This document shows positions 39,294 through 45,160 of a stretch of DNA of 49,278 bases, in pieces. This stretch comes from a bacterium. GTDB taxonomy: Bacteria; Patescibacteriota; Minisyncoccia; UBA6257; 2-01-FULL-56-20. The notes below the pieces were generated by a model. That model had not been told where the DNA came from. It saw nothing but the letters and a program-made list of their open reading frames with translations, and made no database searches. The number at the start of each line of letters is the position of its first letter. Position 1 is the first letter of the stretch. Made by a program: the position numbers and the translations under genes. The stretch spans positions 1-49,278 of the forward strand of contig DAIDAM010000008.1 of the NCBI GenBank assembly GCA_027310625.1, given 5' to 3'.

Positions 39294-39378
39294 GGAGAGG
39301 TCGCATAGTGGTCTAGTGCACACGCTTGGAAAGCGTGCAACCCGCAAGGGTTCGCGAGTTCGAATCTCGCCCTCTCCG
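39294..39378 (+). tRNA. tRNA-Ser(GGA)
   Basis: Acceptor GGAGAGG pairs with CCTCTCC, discriminator G. The anticodon stem-loop ACGCTTGGAAAGCGT gives anticodon GGA. The long variable arm (AACCC-GCAA-GGGTT) marks a class II tRNA. The T arm is GCGAG-TTCGAAT-CTCGC. CCA is not encoded. Outside the tRNA, CTTGCGG and CCGCAAG extend the pairing. Confidence 0.93.
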
Positions 39379-39429
39379 CCCCGCAAGAAAATAATTTTCG
39401 GGAGAAAGACTGTATACCAGAAATGGTAT

Positions 39430-39581
39430 CGAGAGTTCTCGTGCCAGAGGCAGATCCGCCTTTGGCGGAGAATCTCTCACCCTCCGCAGTGTGCGGGAGA
39501 ATGCGTATTCGCGAGTTCTCCGCCTCCGCTAGAGCTTCGGCGGACAGGGAATCTCTCACCCTCCGCAGTGTGCGGGAGAAA
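39430..39581. repeat. tandem hairpin-chain repeat of about 79 bases
   Basis: A 32-base string starting GAATCTCTCACCCTCCGCAG and ending GTGTGCGGGAGAA occurs twice exactly (39470-39501 and 39549-39580). Each copy is preceded by GAGTTCTC and a variable hairpin core (CCGCC-ttt-GGCGG in one, TCCGC/GCGGA-type in the other). The GAGTTC...GAATCTC parts resemble a tRNA T arm split in its loop. The rest of the 280-base gap 39379-39657 has a promoter. Confidence 0.65.
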
Positions 39582-39590
39582 GCAAAAATT

Positions 39591-39620
39591 TTGACATAGA
39601 AGCGCTACTCGTCTTAACCT
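39591..39620 (+). promoter_or_regulatory. promoter of 39658 gene
   Basis: TTGACA (39591-39596), 18 bases, TAACCT (39615-39620). A leader of about 30 bases with AAGGGG follows. Confidence 0.55.
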
Positions 39621-39657
39621 GTAGGCTGCAGTAAACCAACTGAATAAGGGGTGACAC

Positions 39658-40395
39658 GTGAACGTGAGACTTCTTGGTAAGTGTCCGAGATGCGGTGCCG
39701 ACGACTCCATCGCTATCAACCACGACAATGGCGAGGAAAAAGCCGCCTGCGAGAAGTGCGGCTGCGGCTGGGATGACTGGCTTCAGCTCGAGCGAGACGA
39801 AAAGAAAAAAGGCAATAACCTCATCTTCGTATGGGTAAATGTCGGCAATGGGTGTGCGATGGTTCATAACCCGCGAATTGACGAGATACCCTGCGCGAGA
39901 GTCATCGTCAACGTGCTGAACGTCGCGGTGATGGTTCGCTTCAAACTCGGCGTGTCGTTTGCAACCGAAGGCGGGCTGAATGGAATCGTGAAGCACGACG
40001 GCGGCAAGGGGTACGTGGACCTCACGAACGCCTGCGGTTACATCGGCTTGATGGAAGACGACATGTACTCTCCGAACCCCGTGAGAAAAGCCGTTCTCCG
40101 GTGGTACGGAGACCTGCTGAATCTCCTCTTTGAAGACGAGCTCGTCGTTGACGGCAAGAGCTTTGGCAGGGGAGCGATTCTCAAGCTCTCCGGCGAGGCG
40201 CCCGTAACGAAGGTTCAGAAAGCGACCAACTTGCTCTGGCTGGTTCTCTACAAGAAGACCGGAAGCAAGGGATTTGCTGACGAAGTGTTTCTGCGGATGA
40301 GGGCAGCACTGAGGCAGTCGTTGGTCGCGCCTTACATCGCGGGACTCACCGACGAGCAGATCGCGAAGTTTTTCGTTCCACCGCCGTGGCGCTAG
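39658..40395 (+). CDS. zinc-ribbon orphan protein
   Basis: I do not recognise this 245-residue protein. It starts with a likely zinc ribbon, GKCPRCGADDSIAINHDNGE and CEKCGCGWDDWLQLE, with two CxxC pairs (residues 8-11 and 31-34). The remaining 200 residues are mostly polar with hydrophobic strands and no transmembrane helix. They contain VNVGNGCAMVHNPRIDEIPC and a final helix with LTDEQIAKFFVPPPWR. The start is GTG 39658, with AAGGGG about ten bases upstream. The opposite strand has a long open frame that I regard as a shadow. The gene has its own promoter and terminator. Confidence 0.6.
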   Translation: MNVRLLGKCPRCGADDSIAINHDNGEEKAACEKCGCGWDDWLQLERDEKKKGNNLIFVWVNVGNGCAMVHNPRIDEIPCARVIVNVLNVAVMVRFKLGVSFATEGGLNGIVKHDGGKGYVDLTNACGYIGLMEDDMYSPNPVRKAVLRWYGDLLNLLFEDELVVDGKSFGRGAILKLSGEAPVTKVQKATNLLWLVLYKKTGSKGFADEVFLRMRAALRQSLVAPYIAGLTDEQIAKFFVPPPWR

Positions 40396-40422
40396 CCGCA
40401 CGCAAACGCCGGGGAACGTCAG

Positions 40423-40457
40423 CCGAGCACATGAAGCTTTGTGTGCTCGGTTTTGCT
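40423..40457 (+). terminator. terminator of 39658 gene
   Basis: CCGAGCACA (40423-40431) pairs with TGTGCTCGG (40442-40450), then TTTTGCTTT. The arms are the same as in the hairpin at 24708-24740. Confidence 0.8.
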
Positions 40458-40470
40458 TTATTTGTACGTT

Positions 40471-40479
40471 TGGTAAAAT
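40471..40479 (+). promoter_or_regulatory. extended -10 promoter of cupredoxin gene
   Basis: TGG-TAAAAT (40471-40479) is an extended -10 box nine bases before the ATG at 40489. A -35 TTGCTT lies 15 bases upstream. The transcript should be almost leaderless. Confidence 0.55.
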
Positions 40480-40488
40480 ATTCCCACT

Positions 40489-41004
40489 ATGAACAACACG
40501 AAAAATATTCTCGTGGTTGCGGCGATAATTCTTCTGGCGGGAATAGGCGGATTCGCTTACAGATACTTTGCGCAGCCGCAGACCGGAAATTCCGGCACGC
40601 AAACAACCGCAGTAAACTCGCCCTCGGTTTCGGAAACTTCTTCCGCGCCTCAAAAAACAAATCCATCCGCTCCAACGCAGACCCGGCAACAGGAAACGGC
40701 GATAACCTATAACAATGGCGGATTTTTCCCGCAAAGCATAACGGTGAAAAAAGGAGCGACGGTCGTTTTCAAAAACGAGAGCAGTTTCGAGTTCTGGCCG
40801 GCGTCCGCCGTTCATCCGGTTCACGCCGTCTACGACGGCACATCGCTCGAACAGCATTGTCCGAACCCCAGCGGCACGGCTTTCGACGCCTGCGCGCCGG
40901 TGCAACCCGGCTCTTCGTGGTCGTTCAAGTTCGATAAAATCGGTTCCTGGGGTTATCACGACCATTTGAACCCAGGCAACTACGGAAAAGTAACGGTGCA
41001 GTAA
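40489..41004 (+). CDS. membrane-anchored cupredoxin-domain protein
   Basis: This 171-residue protein has an N-terminal signal anchor (NILVVAAIILLAGIGGFAYR), a long Ser/Thr/Pro/Gln linker, and a cupredoxin domain: GGFFPQSITVKKGATVVFKN, FWPASAVHPVHAVYDG, then FDACAPVQPGSSWSFKFDK and WGYHDHLNPGNYGKVTV. The His in HPVH, Cys in DACAP and His in YHDH are the likely copper ligands. It would bind copper on the outer face of the membrane and carry electrons or store copper. The linker suggests a free-swinging domain. A DoxX-like gene follows 7 bases later. Confidence 0.82.
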   Translation: MNNTKNILVVAAIILLAGIGGFAYRYFAQPQTGNSGTQTTAVNSPSVSETSSAPQKTNPSAPTQTRQQETAITYNNGGFFPQSITVKKGATVVFKNESSFEFWPASAVHPVHAVYDGTSLEQHCPNPSGTAFDACAPVQPGSSWSFKFDKIGSWGYHDHLNPGNYGKVTVQ

Positions 41005-41011
41005 CGATACG

Positions 41012-41377
41012 ATGGAAGAGTCAACCAAGCTCAAGTCGGTTTCTCTTCTTTTGCGCGTCGGCATCGCTTCCACATTTTTGTATCCTGCGATTGCTTCCTT
41101 TCTTGACCCTTACTCCTGGGTGGGATTTATGCCGCGGTTTTTGAGAAATATTTTTCCTTCCGCTTTTTTACTTTCGGCGTTCTCGGTTTTCGAAATAATT
41201 GTCGCGCTCTGGCTTTTGTGGGGGAAAAAATTATTTTACGCTTCGCTGCTTGCGGCTTTGACGCTTGCGGCGGTGATTTTTTTCAATCTCGGCGCGATGG
41301 ACATTGTTTTTCGCGACTTCGCCATACTTTTCGCCGCCCTCGCCCTTGCCCTTCTTGACCGCCGCCTGAATAATTAG
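41012..41377 (+). CDS. DoxX-like membrane protein
   Basis: This 121-residue protein has four transmembrane helices, with VSLLLRVGIASTFLYPAIAS, FEIIVALWLLWGKKLFYASL and IFFNLGAMDIVFRDFAILFA. The short four-helix form, with a Arg-containing first helix and an Asp after the last loop, resembles DoxX/DoxD-like proteins, some of which take part in redox reactions at the membrane. Together with the cupredoxin it may form a small redox unit, but that is inference. Confidence 0.6.
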   Translation: MEESTKLKSVSLLLRVGIASTFLYPAIASFLDPYSWVGFMPRFLRNIFPSAFLLSAFSVFEIIVALWLLWGKKLFYASLLAALTLAAVIFFNLGAMDIVFRDFAILFAALALALLDRRLNN

Positions 41378-41380
41378 GTT

Positions 41381-43462
41381 ATGGAGTATCTCAACCTTCT
41401 TGCGCCGACGATTGAAAGTTTGGGCGGCTTCGGTTATTGGCTGATTTTTCTCATTGCTTTCAGCGAATCGCTCGCTTTCGTCGGAACGATTATTCCCGGC
41501 TCAATACTCATTTATCTCGCAGGATTCCTCGCGTCCCGCGGATATTTCAGCATCATCAACCTCATCTGGTTCACGACCGCCGGCGCGATTCTCGGCGACG
41601 GCTTGAGTTATTTTCTCGGCACGAAAGGAAAACATCTTTTCAAGAACGAAAACAAACTTTTGAAGTTGAGTCATCTCGAGAAGGGCGAGGAATTTTTCAG
41701 AAAACACGGACCGAAAAGCGTTTTCATCGGCCGTTTTGTCGGGCCGCTGCGCCCGATTATTCCTTTCATTGCCGGTTTGTCGCGGATGGACAAAAAAACT
41801 TTCTTCCTCTGGAACATTTCGAGCGCGATTCTCTGGTCCGTTTCCCATCTGCTCGTCGGCTATTTCTTCGGCGGCGCGATTGGCGTGATAGAAGCGTGGA
41901 CGACGAGAGCGGGGATAGTCGTTGCGTCCATTGCCGGCGCGCTTGCTTTGTTTTGGCTTCTCATCAAGGCAAGCAGACCGTTTCTTGATTTTGTGAAATC
42001 GGCTTACGCGGCTTCCGCAGCGAAAGTCGCCTCCCTTGCTCCGTTCAGAAGATTTTACGGGAATAATCCCGCCTTGCTCGGCTTTTTGAAGGAAAGATTT
42101 TCGAGCGAGAGGTTTTCCGGTTTGCCTCTTACGCTCTTTTCGGCGACATTCGTTCTTGTTCTCCTTCTCTTTTTCGGCGCCGCAAGAAGCGTTCTCTCCT
42201 CCGGCGTTTTTATATCGTCCGACGAACGAATTTCAAACGCGCTCTTTTTGTTGAGAGACGCAAAACTCGTTATTTTCTTCACGTGGATAGCTCTTCTATC
42301 CAAGTGGCAGGTGATTGTCGCGGCCGCGCTCGCGCTGACGCTTTTCTTCCGGCTTTGGCGAAAAGATTTTTACATTCTACCCCTTTGGATAACGGTCGGC
42401 GCAGGCGAACTTTTCAATTTTTTGAGCGGACTCGCTTTTTACCGCGAAATTCCCGAATCCGCCCTTTATCTGAGGAGCGGCTCGTCGTTTCCGGACGGGT
42501 ATTCCGTAATGGCTGCCGCTTTTTACGGGTTTCTTTTTTACATTGCGTTTCGGCATTCGCGGGCGTGGGGCGGAAAAACGAACGCTTTGTTCTTCGGTTC
42601 GTCGGCGATTCTCATGGTCGGGTTTTCGGTTCTTTATCTCGGGGAAAGTTTTTTGAGCGGCGTTCTCGGCGGCTATCTTCTCGGGCTACTTTGCATGATG
42701 GTCGGGGTATCGCTTTCCGAGTTTTTGAAGTCGCGGGAAACGTTCGCCCCGCCCGCGGTAAGCGCGAAACTTATTTCTTACGTTCTTCTTGCGGCTTGGG
42801 TCGTTTTCTACGCCGGATTTTCGCTTTTGTATAACCCGTCGCTGAAAGAACTTTCCAAACCTCCGGAAACTACGAAAGTTCCCCGAGCAATAAATATTTT
42901 TGAAGACGGGAAATTACCCAAGTTTTCGGAAGAACTTTTCGGCGGAAGAGCGGAACCCATCAGCTTCATTCTGGTTGCAAAAAACGATGACGAACTTTTT
43001 TCGGCAATGAGTCGCGCCGGCTGGAGATTATCCGACCCGGTCGGCGTCGGTTCGCTTCTGCGTCTCTCAAAATCGCAGATTACAGGCGAGTTTTACGCCG
43101 GGGCGCCGATGACTCCATCTTTCTGGAATTCCGGCACGAACGATTTCGGTTTTGAAAAACTTTTTTCGCCGTCCGACATTTATTCCCGACGCCACTTTAG
43201 GGTTTGGAAGACGAATTTTGAGGCGCCCGAAGGGCGGGTTTACGTTGGCAATGTCCGCCTTGACGAATCAAAATGGCTCGTGATTCGGAAATCCAGTCCT
43301 TATGCGGACGTTGAAAGAGAACTTTTGTTTTCCGACTTGAGCGCAGCAGGCGTAATTTTGAAATCAAAAAAGTACGACTTTGTCGGAATAGTTGAGCCGA
43401 TGAAAGATACCTCAAGTTCGTTTTTCACTGACGGGAAAGTTTATGAGGTTGTGCTGAAGTGA
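41381..43462 (+). CDS. DedA-PAP2-LssY_C fusion protein with degenerate PAP2 domain
   Basis: This 693-residue protein has three parts. Residues 1-200 form a DedA domain, with FVGTIIPGSILIYLAGFLAS, IGRFVGPLRPIIPFIAGLSR and ILGDGLSYFLG. Residues 245-465 form a PAP2-like membrane domain. Residues 500-690 form the LssY C-terminal domain, with YAGAPMTPSFWNSGTNDFGF and RRHFRVWKT. The PAP2 catalytic motifs are altered: SFPSGHS reads SFPDGYS, and SRxxxGxHxxxD reads SVLYLGESFLSGVLGGYLLG, so both active His residues and the Asp are missing. The phosphatase is probably dead, whereas DedA and LssY parts look intact. It should act on envelope lipids. The ATG is 3 bases after the DoxX stop. Confidence 0.82.
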   Translation: MEYLNLLAPTIESLGGFGYWLIFLIAFSESLAFVGTIIPGSILIYLAGFLASRGYFSIINLIWFTTAGAILGDGLSYFLGTKGKHLFKNENKLLKLSHLEKGEEFFRKHGPKSVFIGRFVGPLRPIIPFIAGLSRMDKKTFFLWNISSAILWSVSHLLVGYFFGGAIGVIEAWTTRAGIVVASIAGALALFWLLIKASRPFLDFVKSAYAASAAKVASLAPFRRFYGNNPALLGFLKERFSSERFSGLPLTLFSATFVLVLLLFFGAARSVLSSGVFISSDERISNALFLLRDAKLVIFFTWIALLSKWQVIVAAALALTLFFRLWRKDFYILPLWITVGAGELFNFLSGLAFYREIPESALYLRSGSSFPDGYSVMAAAFYGFLFYIAFRHSRAWGGKTNALFFGSSAILMVGFSVLYLGESFLSGVLGGYLLGLLCMMVGVSLSEFLKSRETFAPPAVSAKLISYVLLAAWVVFYAGFSLLYNPSLKELSKPPETTKVPRAINIFEDGKLPKFSEELFGGRAEPISFILVAKNDDELFSAMSRAGWRLSDPVGVGSLLRLSKSQITGEFYAGAPMTPSFWNSGTNDFGFEKLFSPSDIYSRRHFRVWKTNFEAPEGRVYVGNVRLDESKWLVIRKSSPYADVERELLFSDLSAAGVILKSKKYDFVGIVEPMKDTSSSFFTDGKVYEVVLK

Positions 43463-43467
43463 ATTTG

Positions 43468-43553
43468 TGCCCGGGGCCGGAATCGAACCGGCATGGCCTG
43501 TTACAGCCACGACATTTTAAGTGTCGCGTGTTTACCTATTTCACCACCCGGAC
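43468..43553 (-). tRNA. tRNA-Leu(UAA)
   Basis: Acceptor GTCCGGG pairs with CCCGGGC (one G-U). The anticodon stem-loop CGACACTTAAAATGTCG gives UAA. A variable arm of class II size (TGGCTGTAACAGGCC) and a T arm with GCCGGTTCGATTCCGGC are present, discriminator A. CCA is not encoded. Its 5' end overlaps the HNH endonuclease stop by 18 bases. Confidence 0.93.
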
Positions 43554-44024
43554 ATATTTTCTACCACCGCGACCCCTATGATTCGGGGTTAAGCTATGGC
43601 AATTAGGACACAAAACTCTCAAATTCTCTATTCTATTATCATGCCTATCTCCATTTATGTGGTCAAGTTCAAGGGGTAAGTGTCCACCTTCTGTTCTTTT
43701 AGCCCAACCGCATTGTTCACAATATCGCGGCTTCAACCCTTCTCGAAAAAGTCTGTTTTTTAACTTGAAACTTTGATAGTAACTATTTTTTATTAGAATA
43801 CTTTTTAGTGGCAAACGAGGCTTACCTATTCCTTTCAATCCTTTGTTCCAGGCCTTTCCTTTGAAATGAGCAGTGCTTATTTTATACTCTTTTATGTATT
43901 TCTTTACTTGATCGTAATTGCCGCCCGCTTCACGAAGTTTGAGCTTGACAAGAACTTGTCTAAAGCTCGACGAATTAAGAACCGCTTGCCCTAGTTGTTC
44001 TTCCGTCCAAGATCTTCTCTTCAC
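43536..44024 (-). CDS. HNH endonuclease
   Basis: This 162-residue protein has the HNH core LPLELDHINGDRHDNRIENL followed by RVLCPNCHSLTPNHRG, with the DH and N of the metal site and CxxC pairs (CEQCGW, CPNCH) for a structural zinc. The N-terminal half is basic, with a short RRSWTEEQLGQAVLNSSSFR that resembles a DNA-binding helix set. HNH endonucleases of this size are typical free-standing homing nucleases. It lies between tRNA-Cys and tRNA-Leu, and its last six codons and stop (reading VRVVK and stop) are the first bases of the tRNA-Leu gene. The start is GTG at 44024. Its codons are more AT-rich than its neighbours. Confidence 0.8.
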   Translation of the reverse strand: MKRRSWTEEQLGQAVLNSSSFRQVLVKLKLREAGGNYDQVKKYIKEYKISTAHFKGKAWNKGLKGIGKPRLPLKSILIKNSYYQSFKLKNRLFREGLKPRYCEQCGWAKRTEGGHLPLELDHINGDRHDNRIENLRVLCPNCHSLTPNHRGRGGRKYVRVVK

Positions 44025-44092
44025 TACCCAATGATAACAAAATGGAAGACGCGAAGCAACAACTGGCTAAAAGTGTTTACCTTTTAAAATCG

Positions 44093-44164
44093 AGGCGCGA
44101 GAGGGATTCGAACCCTCGCATAGTTGTTTTGCAGACAACCGCGTTACCTCTTCGCCATCGCGCC
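44093..44164 (-). tRNA. tRNA-Cys(GCA)
   Basis: Acceptor GGCGCGA pairs with TCGCGCC, discriminator U. The anticodon stem-loop GTTGTCTGCAAAACAAC gives anticodon GCA. The T arm is GAGGG-TTCGAAT-CCCTC. CCA is not encoded. It begins 15 bases after the rbfA stop. Confidence 0.93.
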
Positions 44165-44179
44165 TTCTGCAATCAAATC

Positions 44180-44629
44180 CTACTCCAGCGAGAGCAATTT
44201 TTCCACTTTCGCCGCGTTTTCCGGTCCGCGGTCTATTTCAAACCAAATTCTCGGCATCGGCTTGAGATTCAATTTTTTGAAAAGGATGTTCTGAAGAAAA
44301 TTTCTCTTTTTTGAAAGCGCGTCCAAAACCTCTTTTGCTTTTTCTTCGGGAAGAACGCTTACCATAACCCTCGCTGTTTCCAATTCGTCGTCAACTTTCA
44401 CTTCCATTATTGTCGCCAGACAATTTTCAAACTCCATTTCCTTCACGATTATCTTGCTAAGCTCTTCGCGTATCAGTTTTCCCATGCGCTCAGGGCGATG
44501 CTTCATCCCGTTAGAGACAGGTTGCCTCAGGCAACCGTGATATCGCGACCAAACTTCATCTTTAGAGCTTTTCTTGATTGTTTGATAAACATCCTTTTTA
44601 AACTTTAAGTTGTCTCTAACGGGATTCAT
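44180..44629 (-). CDS. rbfA: ribosome-binding factor A, with repeat-encoded N-terminal extension
   Basis: The core from Met at 44506 (MKHRPERMGKLIREELSKII) to the stop is a 108-residue RbfA, a KH-type 30S maturation factor, with the typical LATIMEVKVDDELETARVMV and FLQNILFKKLNLKPMPRIWF. The same frame runs on to ATG 44629 through a palindromic element that encodes 41 extra residues (MNPVRDNLKF...). The element duplicates ATGAA, so either ATG can start the protein. TAAGGAG is right next to ATG 44629 and too close to be ideal; no ribosome site precedes ATG 44506. Upstream genes are infB and a 141-residue protein. RbfA next to IF-2 is a common order. Confidence 0.85.
   Translation of the reverse strand: MNPVRDNLKFKKDVYQTIKKSSKDEVWSRYHGCLRQPVSNGMKHRPERMGKLIREELSKIIVKEMEFENCLATIMEVKVDDELETARVMVSVLPEEKAKEVLDALSKKRNFLQNILFKKLNLKPMPRIWFEIDRGPENAAKVEKLLSLE
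44502..44629 (-). repeat. palindromic element inserted at the rbfA start codon
   Basis: TCCCGTTAGAGACA (44506-44519) and TGTCTCTAACGGGA (44611-44624) are exact inverted repeats. TTCAT (44502-44506 and 44625-44629; ATGAA in the sense of the gene) flanks both ends as a five-base target duplication. The distance between the copies is 123 bases, 41 codons. An inner stem GGTTGCC-tca-GGCAACC lies near the gene-proximal arm. The ends share CCCGTTAGA with the UMP kinase element. Confidence 0.8.
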
Positions 44630-44662
44630 CTCCTTACAATCAACGCTTAAGAATGCTTATCA

Positions 44663-45088
44663 TTACTCTTTTTTGTCTTCCGGAGAGATAATTTTGTCAG
44701 TGATTCCCCCGAGGGTTTGCAGGCAGTTTTTCTCAATCATTCCTATCATCATTCTGTTATATTCTATTTTTTCTCTGGCTTCGTCTGCATTGACGTTTAT
44801 CCGGCCTTCAATCGCGTGCGTCAGTTCGACAACTTCCGCGCGCATTTTGTCCACGTAATCGCGCAAAGCGTACTCGGCGACAACGGCCGTACCGCCGCCT
44901 ATCTCTCCTTTTGTTCCAAAAACGTTTTCTAAAATTTTCCTGTCGCTGACGCCAAATGGTATACCGCTTTTAAAATCCTGGCCTTTTTCTGCGACGATAG
45001 AAGCGATGTGTTTAAGTTCAGCCTTTTCGTGCGCTTTTTTTACAGGGGCAAATTCTGGTTCAGGCAGTGATTGTTCGTAACGGTTCAT
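44663..45088 (-). CDS. hypothetical protein between infB and rbfA
   Basis: I do not recognise this 141-residue protein. It is soluble, starts MNRYEQSLPEPEFAPVKKAH and has helices including AEYALRDYVDKMRAEVVELT. The end, ISPEDKKE, is charged. It has one cysteine (residue 126 or so). The gene lies 72 bases downstream of infB and 33 bases upstream of the rbfA extension, on the same strand, and probably shares their transcript. No function should be inferred from position alone. Confidence 0.6.
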   Translation of the reverse strand: MNRYEQSLPEPEFAPVKKAHEKAELKHIASIVAEKGQDFKSGIPFGVSDRKILENVFGTKGEIGGGTAVVAEYALRDYVDKMRAEVVELTHAIEGRINVNADEAREKIEYNRMMIGMIEKNCLQTLGGITDKIISPEDKKE

Positions 45089-45160
45089 GATTTAACAATA
45101 CACCCCCGTATCAAGAAAATGCAAGAATCTCCACAAACCATTTTCTGTTACTTCCCCGGA

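Noticed and set aside
39430-39581. CRISPR array
   Set aside because: Only two repeat units, with hairpin-rich, non-unique spacers and no cas gene.
39556-41073. 505-residue open frame on the reverse strand
   Set aside because: It is antisense to the zinc-ribbon orphan and to the clear cupredoxin gene, has Arg/Val-rich shadow composition, and no promoter or ribosome site.
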